Shown here: piece after piece, positions 1 through 11,868 of the stretch
How the letters are laid out: each line of letters opens with the position of its first letter
Position numbering within the stretch: the stretch's first letter is position 1
From: Pseudomonas sp. GD03858
GTDB taxonomy: Bacteria > Pseudomonadota > Gammaproteobacteria > Pseudomonadales > Pseudomonadaceae
Reading direction: 5' to 3'
Length of the DNA stretch: 39,477 nt
Assembly: GCF_029840925.1 (NCBI RefSeq)
Contig: NZ_JAOCDM010000042.1
Span: 1-39,477, forward strand
Notes under the pieces: model-generated
Databases searched by the model: none
What the model was told of the DNA's origin: nothing
The model's input: the letters and a program-made list of their open reading frames with translations, nothing else
Translations under genes and position numbers: made by a program

Positions 1-3
1 CAA

Positions 4-633
4 TCACACCAGCTTGTGCTCCATCGCGTACTTCACCAACTCGGCCAGCGAGCTGACCTTGAGCTTCTGCATCAGCCGCGCCTTGTGCGTGCTGATGGTC
101 TTGTTCGACAGCGCCAGCTGCTGGGCGATGTCGTTGACATTGGCGCCCTGGGCCAGACGCTCGAACACCGAGAACTCGCGCTCGGACAGCAACGTGTGCA
201 GCGGTCGGGTTTCCGTCAGACCCACCTCGAACACCATGCGGTCGGCCAGGCTCGGGTCGATGTAGCGCCCGCCCCCGGCCACCCGGCGAATCGCCGTGAG
301 CAACAAGGCGGGGTCACTGTCCTTGGTGGCATAGCCAGCCGCTCCGGCCTTCAAGGCACGCGCGGCCATCTGCGCCTCGTCGTGCATCGACAGCATCAGA
401 ATCGCCGGCGGGTCGCTCAGCGCGCGAATCCGCGGAATCGCCTCCAGCCCGCTCACTCCCGGCATGGAAATATCCAGCAGCACCACCTCACAGGGGGTTT
501 GCCGCAGCGTTTCGAGCAACTGCTCGCCATTGCCCGCCTCACCCACGACCTGCATGTCCCTGGCCAGGCCGATCAACTGCTTGATGCCTTCCCGGACGAT
601 GGTGTGGTCTTCCGCCACCAGCACTCGAATCAC
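4..633 (-). CDS. NarL/LuxR-family two-component response regulator
   Basis: A 209-residue cytoplasmic response regulator. The receiver domain fills about residues 1-120, with the acidic pocket E8-D9 and the phospho-acceptor D54 in the stretch LLDISMPG. A LuxR-type helix-turn-helix follows at about residues 143-205 (LSEREFSVFERLAQG, then NVNDIAQQLALSNKTISTHK). This is the NarL/FixJ architecture: phosphorylation by the partner kinase is expected to free the C-terminal domain to bind DNA. Its start overlaps the end of the upstream kinase gene by 4 bp, so the two are translationally coupled and surely form a pair. The target genes are unknown; nothing in the window looks like an obvious regulon member. 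The gene is complete, with its TGA stop at the window edge. Confidence 0.95.
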   Translation of the reverse strand: MIRVLVAEDHTIVREGIKQLIGLARDMQVVGEAGNGEQLLETLRQTPCEVVLLDISMPGVSGLEAIPRIRALSDPPAILMLSMHDEAQMAARALKAGAAGYATKDSDPALLLTAIRRVAGGGRYIDPSLADRMVFEVGLTETRPLHTLLSEREFSVFERLAQGANVNDIAQQLALSNKTISTHKARLMQKLKVSSLAELVKYAMEHKLV

Positions 634-3032
634 GACCCTGCCTCCTGTTCCAAGGGAATCACCACGCTGAGGCTCGTGCCCTCGCCTGGCTCACTGTCCA
701 GCATCACGCTGCCGCCTAGCATCAACACCCGCTCGCGAACCCCCACCAGGCCGAAAGAGGTCGGCCTGGCGGCATCGACGGCGAACCCCACGCCATCGTC
801 GACGATCGTCAGGCGCAACCGCCCGGGCTCTTGCACCAGGGCAATCTGCACCGTATGCGCCCGGGCGTGACGCATGACATTGGTCAGCGCCTCCTGGAGG
901 ATGCGGAACAGGCTGGTGGCCTTGGCGTCGCTCAAGGGCGGCAGTTGCTCCGGGACCTCGACCAGGCAGGGAATCTGTGTACGGGCCTCGAAGCGTCGGG
1001 CCTGCCACTCGATCGCCGAGGCAATGCCGGCATCGAGGATCGGCGGCCGCAGGGCGGTGGCCACGTCACGCACCAGCTGGAACAGCTGCGCGATCAACCG
1101 TTTCATGTTGCCCAGCCGCTCGTTGAGCCCTGCATCCAGCTCGGCGTAGGCCAGCTCGCACATCGACACTTCGAGCTTGAGCACCGTGAGCATCTGCCCC
1201 AGTTCATCGTGTACTTCGCGGGCGATGCGGGCCTTTTCTTCCTCGCGCACGCTCTCCAGATGCGCCGACAGTTCGCGCAACTGCTCCTGAGAGCCGGCCA
1301 ACGCCAGTTCGGCCTGCTTGCCCTGGGTGATGTCCCAGACCACGCCGTCCCAGACCATGCGCCCGTTGGCCAGGCGGCGGGTGGTCGCCTTGATGTCGGC
1401 CCAGCGCTGCTCGCCCTGGCGCGTGAGGATGCGCCCCTGCCATGACCAGTCCCGGTCGCTGGCCAGGGCCAGGTCCTGAACCCGGTGATAGTCGGCACGG
1501 TCCTCTGGATGCACCAGGTTGCGCAAGCCCATCTGCGGATGCTGGATCGCCGCCGGGCTGTAGCCGACCAGAGCCTCGCTGCCCTCGCTGATATAGGGAA
1601 ACTCCGGCTCGCCTTCAGCCGGGTCACGCTCGAGGCGAAACACCAATCCCGGCACGTTGCCGGCGATCCCCTTGAGTCGCGCCTCGCTTTCGCGCAAGGC
1701 GGCCAGCGCCCGGCGACGCTCGGTGACATCGACGAGAAACACCACCAGGTACTCGGCATCGCGAAAGCGCAGGAACGACAGCGACAGCTCCACCGGCAGC
1801 AAGCTTCCATCCGCGCGCCGACACTGGTTTTCGAACGGCGGCTCGCCCCCGCCACCGGTGCGGGCACGCTTCCACAGCTCGAGCCAGCGATCCATGTTCA
1901 GGGTGGGGTCGATATCGCGCAGCGGCCGCTCCAGCAGCACCCCCTCGTCGAACCCGAGCATGCGCTCGGCGGCGTGGTTGGCATAGCGTATGTGGCTGTC
2001 CCAGTTGACCCAGAGAATGCCGATCGTGCTCTGATCGATGGAGAACTGGCTAAGGCGCAGCGCCTCTTCACGCACCTGGCGCTCCACCAGGCTCTCGCGA
2101 GCCGCCAGCAAGCCGCGCTCCAGGCCACGCTGCTGCCGCCGCTGCCAGACCAGCGTCGTCAGCGCGCCCAGCAACAGCAGCCCAAACAACAAGGCGAGGT
2201 TTTGCCAGAAGCCGGCCGATTCGGAAAAACGCGGGTACTGCGGTTGCAGCCAGCGCTGGTGCAATTGCTCGAGCGTCTTGGCCGGCATGGCCTGCAGCGC
2301 ACGCTCGAGTACCTCGGCAAGCACCGGCCAGTCGCGCCTGGAGCCGATGCGCAGCAATTGTGGCAGGCCGATATCGCCCACCACCGCCAGCTCGGCGAAT
2401 TCGCTTTCGCGCGACAGGCGGCTGAGCTGCGCCTCGTCCATCACGGCAAAGCTGACCTGTCCGCCCTGCACCCACTGCAGCGCTTCGCGCTCATCGGGCA
2501 CGCCCTGCAGATTGAGATGGGGATAAGTACTGCGCAGGTAATCGGCCAAGGCGCTCGGCATGCGCACCGCCACCCGCTCGTCGGCGGTCAGCTTTTCCAG
2601 CTCCACCGCCACGGCGCCGCTGCGCGCGCCTACCACCAGCTGCGGGATGCGCATGTAAGGGTCGCTGAACAGCCATGAACGCAGACTGGCCGGCGTCTGC
2701 GTCAGCCCTGGGGCGAAGTCGATCTCGCCGGCCTGCAGCGCATGCTCGAGCGCGGCCTGATCCGGGAAACCGCGCCAACTCAGGTCAAGCCTCAGTGCCT
2801 GGGCGATGGCGCCGACCAGCTCGGCATTGACCCCGTAGAACTGTTGCAGCCGACGGTCGAACTGCGCATAAGGCGCCTGCAGCACCAGGCCCACGCGCAG
2901 GCCGCGATGCTCGTCAAGCCACTGCGCCTGGGCAGGCTCCAGCACCACGCCCGGCGGCGCCTCGGTCCTGGCCAGAGCGATCAAGGGTAGACACAACCAG
3001 CCGATAACCCACAGGCAACGCACTCGCTTCAT
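630..3032 (-). CDS. Membrane sensor histidine kinase with periplasmic solute-binding domain and two PAS domains
   Basis: An 800-residue hybrid sensor. In order: an N-terminal signal/anchor (about 1-22), a periplasmic domain resembling bacterial extracellular solute-binding family 3 (about 40-262), a transmembrane helix (about 275-296), PAS 1 (about 322-440), PAS 2 (about 447-570), a HisKA_3 dimerisation domain with phospho-acceptor H608 in AREVHDELGQ, and a HATPase domain with an N-box near 715 and a G-box DDGVGF near 752. HisKA_3 kinases pair with NarL-type regulators, which fits the 4-bp overlap with the downstream regulator gene. The solute-binding domain suggests sensing of a small periplasmic ligand such as an amino acid, but the ligand cannot be read from the sequence. 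It is transcribed away from the DUF3530 gene, with 94 bp between the starts. Confidence 0.93.
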   Translation of the reverse strand: MKRVRCLWVIGWLCLPLIALARTEAPPGVVLEPAQAQWLDEHRGLRVGLVLQAPYAQFDRRLQQFYGVNAELVGAIAQALRLDLSWRGFPDQAALEHALQAGEIDFAPGLTQTPASLRSWLFSDPYMRIPQLVVGARSGAVAVELEKLTADERVAVRMPSALADYLRSTYPHLNLQGVPDEREALQWVQGGQVSFAVMDEAQLSRLSRESEFAELAVVGDIGLPQLLRIGSRRDWPVLAEVLERALQAMPAKTLEQLHQRWLQPQYPRFSESAGFWQNLALLFGLLLLGALTTLVWQRRQQRGLERGLLAARESLVERQVREEALRLSQFSIDQSTIGILWVNWDSHIRYANHAAERMLGFDEGVLLERPLRDIDPTLNMDRWLELWKRARTGGGGEPPFENQCRRADGSLLPVELSLSFLRFRDAEYLVVFLVDVTERRRALAALRESEARLKGIAGNVPGLVFRLERDPAEGEPEFPYISEGSEALVGYSPAAIQHPQMGLRNLVHPEDRADYHRVQDLALASDRDWSWQGRILTRQGEQRWADIKATTRRLANGRMVWDGVVWDITQGKQAELALAGSQEQLRELSAHLESVREEEKARIAREVHDELGQMLTVLKLEVSMCELAYAELDAGLNERLGNMKRLIAQLFQLVRDVATALRPPILDAGIASAIEWQARRFEARTQIPCLVEVPEQLPPLSDAKATSLFRILQEALTNVMRHARAHTVQIALVQEPGRLRLTIVDDGVGFAVDAARPTSFGLVGVRERVLMLGGSVMLDSEPGEGTSLSVVIPLEQEAGS

Positions 3033-3126
3033 CTATACGCTCGTCTTGGCAATGACGGCCCATGGCGTGGCCGTCGCGGGCAAATACCATTAGGCTGCCG
3101 GTTTGATTCTGGCCTTGGATTGATCG

Positions 3127-4125
3127 ATGTTCACACTTTATCGCACGACGCTGGCAATGTTCTGCCTGGCTTCGGTCCTGCCCCTCGGCGCACAGGCCGC
3201 CGACGTCGAAAAACCGCAGGAAGCCGCCGAGGCGAGCGCACCCGCCCCACGTCCGCCGCTGCTCGAACGCAGCCAGGATGATGCCCTGGCCCTCGAACGC
3301 CGGGTGCCCAAGGCCGAGCAACAGACCCTGCAGGCCAACGGCGAGGACTTCCTGGCACTGTGGAAGCCGGCCAACGATGCCGACCCGCAAGGCGTGGTGA
3401 TCATCGTTCCCGGCGCTGGCGAAAGCGCCGACTGGCCCACCGTCGTCGGCCCGTTGCGCCGTGGTTTTCCGGATGTCGGCTGGGGCACGCTGAGCCTGAG
3501 CCTGCCCGACCTGCTGGCCGAGCGCCCGCAGGCGCGGGTCGAGGCCAAGCCTGCCGCCGAACCTGAAAAAGCGCAGGGCGAAACGGCACCGGCCAAGGAC
3601 ACCCCGGCCGATGCCAACGCCAACGTGGCCCAGGCAACGGCCCCCGAGGCCGACGCCGCCGAAGGCAGCGACGCGGTGGTCGCCGATGCCCAGGACGGCC
3701 AGGCGGATGCCGAGCGCATCTTCGCCCGCCTCGACGCCGCCGTGGCCTACGCCCAGCAGCAGAAGGCCCGCAGCATCGTCCTGCTCGGCAATGGCAGTGG
3801 TGCCTATTGGGCCGCAAGCTATCTCAGCGAGAAGCAGCCGCCCCAGGTACAAAAGCTGGTGATGGTCGCCGCCCAGACCCCGGCGCGGGTGGAGCATGAC
3901 CTGCTGAGCCTGACGCCGACCCTGAAAGTACCCACCGCCGACATCTATTACGCCGTCCGCACCCAGGACCGCGCGGCGGCGCAGCAGCGCCTGCAGGCCA
4001 GCAAGCGCCAGCGGGACAGCCAATACCGTCAGTTGTCGCTGATGGCCATGCCGGGTGACAAGGCGTCGGAGCAGGAACAGCTGCTGCGCCGGGTACGCGG
4101 CTGGCTGACGCCCAAGGAAGAGTGA
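3127..4125 (+). CDS. DUF3530 family secreted protein (alpha/beta-hydrolase-like)
   Basis: A 332-residue protein with a clear Sec signal peptide (LPLGAQAAD, cleavage probably after residue 24), so it is periplasmic. The remainder resembles the DUF3530 family found in Pseudomonas: a start like an alpha/beta hydrolase (VVIIVPGAGESADWP) and a nucleophile-elbow-like turn LLGNGSGAYW with S224. Whether that serine is catalytic is doubtful, because relatives tolerate other residues there. Residues about 138-196 are a low-complexity stretch rich in Ala, Glu, Asp and Pro, looking like a disordered insert between strands of the fold. No substrate is known to me. The gene is monocistronic, divergent from the kinase and convergent with djlA across a REP palindrome. 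Confidence 0.8.
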   Translation: MFTLYRTTLAMFCLASVLPLGAQAADVEKPQEAAEASAPAPRPPLLERSQDDALALERRVPKAEQQTLQANGEDFLALWKPANDADPQGVVIIVPGAGESADWPTVVGPLRRGFPDVGWGTLSLSLPDLLAERPQARVEAKPAAEPEKAQGETAPAKDTPADANANVAQATAPEADAAEGSDAVVADAQDGQADAERIFARLDAAVAYAQQQKARSIVLLGNGSGAYWAASYLSEKQPPQVQKLVMVAAQTPARVEHDLLSLTPTLKVPTADIYYAVRTQDRAAAQQRLQASKRQRDSQYRQLSLMAMPGDKASEQEQLLRRVRGWLTPKEE

Positions 4126-4130
4126 GCCGT

Positions 4131-4181
4131 ATCGCGGGACAAGCCCGCTCCTGCAGCGTGGGAGCGAGCTTGTCCCGCGAT
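4131..4181. repeat. REP-type palindrome between convergent genes
   Basis: Inverted repeat with arms of about 21 bp at 4131-4151 and 4160-4181. The outer part ATCGCGGGACAAGC is exact and only one inner position mismatches; the loop is about 8 nt. The GCGGGACAAGCCCGCTCC-like core is typical of P. putida group REP elements. It lies between the stops of the DUF3530 gene and djlA, so transcripts from either side would carry the hairpin at the 3' end, giving protection or weak bidirectional termination. No T-tract follows. Confidence 0.85.
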
Positions 4182-4188
4182 GGCAAAC

Positions 4189-4953
4189 CTAAAGCCCGCG
4201 CCGCTTGCGGATCATGGCAAAGGCCTGGTGCAGCTCGCGAGTATGCTCGGTCGCCTCGCGCACCTTCGCCTCGCTCGCACCGCTGCCCACCAGCTTGTCC
4301 GGGTGATGTCGGCTGAGCAACCGCCGGTAGGCCTGCTTGACCTTGTCCGCCTCGGTATCTGGTTCCACGCCCAGCAGCCTCAACGCCACCGCATAGGTCA
4401 TGACGCCGCCCTCGACCGCAGACTTGCGCGGTTCATATTCCAACGACAAAGCCTGCACCTGGTTACGACTGAGCCCCAGTTGCTGCCCCCAGCCCAACAA
4501 CAGGTCACGCTCCTGGCGCCCTGCCTTGCCGTCAGCCCAGACCATGCGCCAACAGGCGCGCAGCGTGCCCTCGGCACCGTGGGGCTGCAGCTTGATCCGA
4601 CGCAGATAGTGCCCCAGCTTCCCCTTGCCCGACTTGCCACGGTTGAACGCGGCAATTGCCCGCATCCGCGCAGGCTCCGCCAGGTCAAGACGCGACATTT
4701 CCTGGCGCGCCTGCTGGATATGCCCCTCCACCACCCGGCCGTCGCTCTTGGCCAGGCGTCCGAGCAGGACGAACAGCAGTTCCTCGTCGCGCAGCGCCGG
4801 GCGCCCGCCCAGGCGCTCGCGCACATCCTCCCATCCCTGCAGACGCAGACGCCGATCCATGGCCTGACCCAGCAGCGCCCCAAGCAATGCCCCGGGGATG
4901 CTGGCCACGGCAAAACCGGCACCGGCACCAATCACTGTGCTCGGCCACCACAT
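4189..4953 (-). CDS. djlA: DjlA-type membrane J-domain co-chaperone with TerB domain
   Basis: A 254-residue protein. The N-terminus (about 5-32) is a Gly/Ala-rich hydrophobic segment of the kind that anchors DjlA in the inner membrane. A TerB-like helical domain covers about 50-165 (ELLFVLLGRLAKSDGRVVEGH). A C-terminal J domain starts near 185 and carries the essential HPD motif at 217-219. Such proteins stimulate DnaK at the membrane. It is the third gene of the amgK-murU-djlA set, starting one base after the murU stop, so co-translation is likely. E. coli DjlA is somewhat longer; the domain order is the same. Confidence 0.9.
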   Translation of the reverse strand: MWWPSTVIGAGAGFAVASIPGALLGALLGQAMDRRLRLQGWEDVRERLGGRPALRDEELLFVLLGRLAKSDGRVVEGHIQQARQEMSRLDLAEPARMRAIAAFNRGKSGKGKLGHYLRRIKLQPHGAEGTLRACWRMVWADGKAGRQERDLLLGWGQQLGLSRNQVQALSLEYEPRKSAVEGGVMTYAVALRLLGVEPDTEADKVKQAYRRLLSRHHPDKLVGSGASEAKVREATEHTRELHQAFAMIRKRRGL

Positions 4954-4954
4954 C

Positions 4955-6642
<1,688 letters not shown>

Positions 6643-6774
6643 TGCAAGGGTTCTCCGACGGCCCTAGCCGTCAAGCGGGTCATGCTTTATTATCCAGCAT
6701 CTTTTTCAGACCATCGAGAGGCGTGCGGCCCCCACACGCGGGCAGATGGCACGCAGGAAGCCCGGACTAATAAG

Positions 6775-9582
6775 ATGGCATTGAAATCCCCCGCGTTTCG
6801 TAGAAAGTTTCCATTGCTGGTGACTGGCGGTCTGCTGGCCCTGCAACCTCTGGCCACGTCGTACGTGGTGGCGGCCGAGCAGTTCGACTGCCAAGTGTCC
6901 GCCTCCGGTGGTTGGGACTGCAAGCCCAAAACCGCTGCCAACCTGCCTCCGCGCCCGGTACATTCGGGTGCGGCCGCCGCGAGCTCGGGCGACGTCGCCG
7001 CGACCGAGGCTGAGGCCGAGGCCGAGAAGCCGATGCTGGTCACCGAGGCCAAGGGCCGTGGACTGAAATCGCGCAGCGAAGACTACAGCCACCTGGACTG
7101 GGTCCCACGTGACAAGCTCACCCCCGCGCAGTTGGCCGAGACCGGCCCGTACTGCGCCGGCGCCTACATCGAACCGATCCGCCCGGGCATGGACGACTCC
7201 ACGCCCAAGGACGAGGCGCCCACCTACATCAACGCCAAGGTCTCCAAGTACCAGCAGGAGCAGCAGATCGCCACCCTCGCCGGTGACGTGGTCATGCGCC
7301 AGGGCAGCATGCAGGCCGAGGCCGATGAAGCCAACCTGTACCAGACCGAGAATCGCGGCGAGCTCAAGGGCAACGTCAAGATCCGCGACAACGGCACGCT
7401 GGTGGTCGGCGACCAGGCGCAGATCCAGCTCGACACCGGCGAAGCCCGGGTCGACAACGCCGAGTACGTGATGCACAAGTCGCGCATCCGCGGCAACGCG
7501 CTGTACGCCAAACGCGCGGAAAACGCCATCATCCGCCTCAAGGACGGTACCTACACCACCTGTGAGCCGGGCAGCAACGCATGGCAGCTCAAGGGCAACA
7601 ACATCACCCTGAACCCGGCCACCGGCTTCGGTACCGCGACCAACGTCACCCTGCGGGTCAAGGATTTCCCGGTGTTCTACACACCGTATATCTACTTCCC
7701 GATCGACGACCGTCGTCAGTCCGGCTTCCTGCCGCCGTCGTTCAGCACCAGCAGCGACACCGGCTTCATGCTGGTCACCCCGTACTACTTCAACCTGGCA
7801 CCGAACTACGATGCCACGTTGTATCCGCGCTACATGGCCAAGCGCGGCATGCTGATGGAAGGCGAGTTCCGCTACCTGACCAAGTCCAGCGAAGGCCAGT
7901 TCGGCGGCGGCTACCTCAGCGACCAGGACGATGACCGCGAGCTGCAGACGGACTACAAGAAAGAACGCTGGATGGTCAACTGGCAGCACAAGGGCGGCCT
8001 GGACGAACGCCTGATGACCGAGGTGGACTACACCGACATCAGCGATCCGTTCTACTTCCAGGACCTGGAAACCGACCAGATCGGCGTGCAGAGCCGCGAC
8101 TTCCTGAATCAGCAGGGCGCTCTCACCTACCGGGGCGACAGCTACACCGCGCGCCTGAACCTGCACGCGTATGAGCTTGCGACCATTTCGCAGATCACGC
8201 CATATGATCGGCTGCCGCAGATCACCTTCAACGGCATGCTGCCAGTGCATCCAGGCGGTTTCGATCTCAGCTACGAGACAGAAGCGGTACGCTTTGATCG
8301 CGACCTGAAGAATGACTTCGTCAGGGACAAGGATGGCAATCCGGACTTCACCGCGGGCTTCGCGGGACGCCGCCTGGATGAGAACGTCTTCGGCGTTGCC
8401 CGTTCCAACGGTACTCGCCTTAACGTAGCGCCGGCAATCAGCCTGCCAATGCAGGCCAGCTATGGTTTCCTCACGCCGAAGTTGAAGTACGTCTATACGC
8501 ATTACGATCTGGACCTGGACGGCAAGGGTAAGCGCGACCTGATCGACAATCCTGCTCGTGCGGCGCTGGACGGCGACTTCAAGAGCAACCAGAACCGCGA
8601 CATCCCGATCTTCAGCGTCGACAGCGGCCTGTACTTCGACCGCAACACCCAGCTGTTCGGCACCAACTACCGCCAGACGCTCGAGCCGCGCCTGTTCTAC
8701 CTCTACGTCCCGTACAAGGACCAGAAGGACATCCCGCTGTTCGATACCAGCGAGAACACCTTCAACTACGCCTCGCTGTTCCGCGACAACCGCTTCAGCG
8801 GCTCCGACCGCATCGGCGACGAGAACAAGCTGTCGCTGGGCGTGACCAACCGCTGGATCGAAGACAACGGCTTCCAGCGCCAGCGCTTCAGCATCGGCCA
8901 GGCGCTGTACTTCAAGGATCGCAAGGTCCAGCTGCCAGGCATCGACTACCGTACCCGCAAGGACAGCCAGGCGGATGTCTCGCCGTATGCGCTGGAATAC
9001 GAATACGCCTTCAACCGCGACTGGCGCTTCAACTCGGACTTCAACTGGGACCCGGACAGCCGCAGCACCCGCTCGGGCAGCGCGATGTTCCACTACCAGC
9101 CTGAAGACAATCCGAACAAGGTCGTCAACCTCGGCTACCGCTACCGCAACGACCTGATCGTCTACGATTCGGCAACCGGTACCTGGAAAGTCGGCGGTGG
9201 CGACTACGGCACCCCGGGCGATCCGAACTACATCAAGGATTACTACAAGATCCAGCAGCACGACTTCTCGGTCATCTGGCCGATCGTGCCGCAATGGAGC
9301 GTGATCGCCCGCTGGCAGCACGACTACAACCGCAACCGCACCCTCGAAGCCATGGGCGGTTTCGAGTACGACAACTGCTGCTGGAAGCTGCGCCTGATCA
9401 ACCGCTACTGGATCGACTACGACGATTTCAGCCAGGCCGTCCCGAACAACGAGAAGGGCGACCACGGCGTCTTCCTGCAGATCGTGCTCAAGGGCCTCGG
9501 CGGCGTCGTCGGCAACAAGGTCGAATCGTTCCTGGACCAAGGCATTCAAGGTTACCGTACACGTGAAGAGCAAGCTTATTGA
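6775..9582 (+). CDS. lptD: LPS-assembly outer-membrane protein LptD
   Basis: A 935-residue outer-membrane protein that inserts LPS into the outer leaflet as the LptD-LptE complex. The frame stays open far upstream, but the ATG at 6775 starts a proper signal peptide ([19 protein letters not shown], cleavage near A33/A34). An LptA-like beta-jellyroll domain follows (about 145-300, with [17 protein letters not shown]), then the large C-terminal barrel. Cysteines C39 and C49 near the mature N-terminus and the pair C868-C869 in the barrel are placed like the cysteines that form the disulphides needed for function. The surA start lies 20 bp inside its 3' end, coupling LptD to a chaperone that folds outer-membrane proteins. 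Confidence 0.97.
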   Translation: MALKSPAFRRKFPLLVTGGLLALQPLATSYVVAAEQFDCQVSASGGWDCKPKTAANLPPRPVHSGAAAASSGDVAATEAEAEAEKPMLVTEAKGRGLKSRSEDYSHLDWVPRDKLTPAQLAETGPYCAGAYIEPIRPGMDDSTPKDEAPTYINAKVSKYQQEQQIATLAGDVVMRQGSMQAEADEANLYQTENRGELKGNVKIRDNGTLVVGDQAQIQLDTGEARVDNAEYVMHKSRIRGNALYAKRAENAIIRLKDGTYTTCEPGSNAWQLKGNNITLNPATGFGTATNVTLRVKDFPVFYTPYIYFPIDDRRQSGFLPPSFSTSSDTGFMLVTPYYFNLAPNYDATLYPRYMAKRGMLMEGEFRYLTKSSEGQFGGGYLSDQDDDRELQTDYKKERWMVNWQHKGGLDERLMTEVDYTDISDPFYFQDLETDQIGVQSRDFLNQQGALTYRGDSYTARLNLHAYELATISQITPYDRLPQITFNGMLPVHPGGFDLSYETEAVRFDRDLKNDFVRDKDGNPDFTAGFAGRRLDENVFGVARSNGTRLNVAPAISLPMQASYGFLTPKLKYVYTHYDLDLDGKGKRDLIDNPARAALDGDFKSNQNRDIPIFSVDSGLYFDRNTQLFGTNYRQTLEPRLFYLYVPYKDQKDIPLFDTSENTFNYASLFRDNRFSGSDRIGDENKLSLGVTNRWIEDNGFQRQRFSIGQALYFKDRKVQLPGIDYRTRKDSQADVSPYALEYEYAFNRDWRFNSDFNWDPDSRSTRSGSAMFHYQPEDNPNKVVNLGYRYRNDLIVYDSATGTWKVGGGDYGTPGDPNYIKDYYKIQQHDFSVIWPIVPQWSVIARWQHDYNRNRTLEAMGGFEYDNCCWKLRLINRYWIDYDDFSQAVPNNEKGDHGVFLQIVLKGLGGVVGNKVESFLDQGIQGYRTREEQAY

Positions 9583-10882
9583 TCGTCTGCGCCCGCTGAT
9601 GCTGGGCGCCGTATTGCTGAGTGGCGCGGCCCATGCCGCGGTGCAGCCCCTCGACCGCGTCGTGGCCATCGTCGACAACGACGTGGTCATGCAGAGCCAG
9701 CTGGACCAGCGCGTGCGCGAAGTGCAGCAGACCATCGCCAAGCGCGGTGGTGGTGTTCCGCCGACCGGTGCGCTGGAACAGCAGGTGCTCGAGCGCCTGA
9801 TCGTCGAGAACCTGCAACTGCAGATCGGCGAACGCTCGGGCATTCGCATCACCGACGAGGAACTGAACCAGGCCGTGGGCACCATCGCCCAGCGCAATGG
9901 CATGTCGCTGGAGCAGTTCCGCGCCGCCCTGGCCCACGACGGCCTGTCCTACGACGATGCCCGCGAGCAGATCAAGCGCGAGATGATCATCAGCCGCGTG
10001 CGCCAGCGCCGCGTGGCCGAGCGCATCCAGGTCTCCGAGCAGGAAGTGAAGAACTTCCTCAACTCGGACCTCGGCAAGATGCAGATGTCGGAAGAGTACC
10101 GCCTGGCCAACATCCTCATCCCCACCCCGGAAGCCGCCAGCTCGGACGACATCCAGAAGGCTGCGCGCAAGGTCGGTGACGTCTACCAGCAGCTTCGTCA
10201 AGGCGCTGATTTCGGCCAGATGGCAATTTCCAACTCGGCCAGCGAAAACGCCCTGGAAGGCGGCGAAATGGGCTGGCGCAAAGCCGGCCAGCTGCCACCG
10301 GACTTCGCCAAGATGCTCAGCAGCATGGCCATCGGCGATATCACCCAGCCGATCCGCATCCCCAACGGTTTCATCATCCTCAAGCTCGAGGAGAAGCGTG
10401 GCGGCAGCGAGAGCATCCTGCGCGACGAAGTGCATGTACGCCACATCCTGATCAAGCCAAGCGAGATCCGCAGCGAAGCCGCCACCGAGCAACTGGCCGA
10501 GCGTCTGTACGACCGGATCCAGAACGGTGAAGACTTCGCCGAACTGGCGAAGAGCTTCTCGGAAGATCCAGGTTCCGCGCTCAACGGCGGCGACCTCAAC
10601 TGGGTCGACCCGAACAGCCTGGTGCCGGAGTTCCGCGAGCAGATGGCCAACGCCCAGCAAGGTATGGTGACCAAGCCGTTCAGGACCCAATACGGCTGGC
10701 ATGTGCTGGAAGTCCTGGGCCGCCGCGCCACCGACAGCACCGACCAGGCTCGCGAACAGCAAGCGATGAACGTGCTGCGCAACCGCAAGTACGATGAAGA
10801 GCTGCAAACCTGGCTGCGCCAGATCCGCGACGAAGCCTACGTTGAAATCAAGCTGCCTGGCGCCGACCAGGCCGCCCAGTGA
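9563..10882 (+). CDS. surA: Periplasmic peptidyl-prolyl isomerase/chaperone SurA
   Basis: A 439-residue protein starting with GTG inside the end of lptD. The signal peptide ends near residue 25 (GAAHA then AVQPLD). The N-terminal SurA chaperone domain covers about 26-165 and two parvulin domains follow (about 170-275 and 285-385; the second has [11 protein letters not shown] and the NGGDLNWV stretch). A short C-terminal helix closes the chaperone core. SurA escorts unfolded outer-membrane proteins, including LptD, through the periplasm. The stop overlaps the pdxA start (GTGA). The lptD-surA-pdxA-rsmA order matches E. coli and other gammaproteobacteria. Confidence 0.97.
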   Translation: MKSKLIDRLRPLMLGAVLLSGAAHAAVQPLDRVVAIVDNDVVMQSQLDQRVREVQQTIAKRGGGVPPTGALEQQVLERLIVENLQLQIGERSGIRITDEELNQAVGTIAQRNGMSLEQFRAALAHDGLSYDDAREQIKREMIISRVRQRRVAERIQVSEQEVKNFLNSDLGKMQMSEEYRLANILIPTPEAASSDDIQKAARKVGDVYQQLRQGADFGQMAISNSASENALEGGEMGWRKAGQLPPDFAKMLSSMAIGDITQPIRIPNGFIILKLEEKRGGSESILRDEVHVRHILIKPSEIRSEAATEQLAERLYDRIQNGEDFAELAKSFSEDPGSALNGGDLNWVDPNSLVPEFREQMANAQQGMVTKPFRTQYGWHVLEVLGRRATDSTDQAREQQAMNVLRNRKYDEELQTWLRQIRDEAYVEIKLPGADQAAQ

Positions 10883-11868
10883 AGCCGCTGCGCTTCGCAG
10901 TCACGCCCGGCGAGCCGGCCGGCATAGGTCCCGATCTGTGCCTGCTGCTCGCCGCCGAGGCCCAGCCCCACCCCCTGATCGCCATCACCAGCCGTGACCT
11001 GCTCGCCGAGCGGGCCACCCAGCTGGGGCTGGCCGTCACCCTGCTGCCCGTCACCCCCGACAACTTCCCGAACCAGGCCGCCCCCGCCGGCAGCCTGTAC
11101 GTCTGGGATACGCCCCTGGCCAGCCAGGTAGTGACCGGACAGCTGGACAAGGCCAACGCCGCGTTCGTCCTGCAGACCCTCACCCGCGCGGGCCAAGGCT
11201 GCCTCGACGGGCAGTTCGCCGGCATGATCACCGCGCCCGTGCACAAGGGCGTGATCAACGAAAGCGGCATCGCCTTCTCCGGGCACACCGAGTTCCTTGC
11301 CGACCTCACCCACACCCCGCAGGTGGTGATGATGCTGGCCACCCACGGGTTGCGCGTGGCCCTGGTGACCACCCACCTGCCCCTGCGCGATATCGCCGAC
11401 GCCATCACTGGCGAACGCCTGGAGCGCGTCACCCGCATCCTGCATGCGGACATGCGCGACAAGTTCGGCATCGCCAACCCACGCATCCTGGTCTGCGGCC
11501 TCAACCCGCACGCCGGTGAAGGCGGCCACTTGGGCCGCGAAGAAATCGACATCATCGAGCCGACCCTGGAGCGCCTGCGCGCCGAAGGCATGGACCTGCG
11601 CGGTCCATTGCCGGCCGATACCCTGTTTACCCCCAAATATCTGGAGCACTGCGACGCGGTGCTGGCGATGTACCACGACCAGGGCCTGCCCGTACTCAAG
11701 TACAAGGGTTTCGGCGCCGCGGTCAACGTGACGCTGGGCTTGCCGATCATCCGTACCTCGGTCGACCACGGCACTGCCCTGGACCTGGCCGGCACCGGCC
11801 GGATCGATACCGGCAGCCTGCGCGTCGCATTGGAAACCGCCTACCAGATGGCCGAGAACCGACCATGA
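10879..11868 (+). CDS. pdxA: 4-hydroxythreonine-4-phosphate dehydrogenase PdxA
   Basis: A 329-residue NAD-dependent dehydrogenase of the pyridoxal 5'-phosphate pathway. It oxidises 4-phosphooxy-L-threonine to the unstable 3-amino-2-oxopropyl phosphate used by PdxJ. Family landmarks are the start [16 protein letters not shown], the metal-site histidines in [17 protein letters not shown] and [14 protein letters not shown], and the ending [15 protein letters not shown]. It begins with a GTG overlapping the surA stop and ends overlapping the rsmA ATG, so it depends on the lptD-led transcript. Length is normal for the family. Confidence 0.97.
   Translation: MKPLRFAVTPGEPAGIGPDLCLLLAAEAQPHPLIAITSRDLLAERATQLGLAVTLLPVTPDNFPNQAAPAGSLYVWDTPLASQVVTGQLDKANAAFVLQTLTRAGQGCLDGQFAGMITAPVHKGVINESGIAFSGHTEFLADLTHTPQVVMMLATHGLRVALVTTHLPLRDIADAITGERLERVTRILHADMRDKFGIANPRILVCGLNPHAGEGGHLGREEIDIIEPTLERLRAEGMDLRGPLPADTLFTPKYLEHCDAVLAMYHDQGLPVLKYKGFGAAVNVTLGLPIIRTSVDHGTALDLAGTGRIDTGSLRVALETAYQMAENRP

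Noticed and set aside
6706..9903. A 1065-codon open frame on the minus strand across lptD
   Set aside because: It is the antisense shadow of lptD and surA in GC-rich DNA. Its translation is Val/Ala/Leu/Arg-rich with no domain, and lptD on the other strand is certain.
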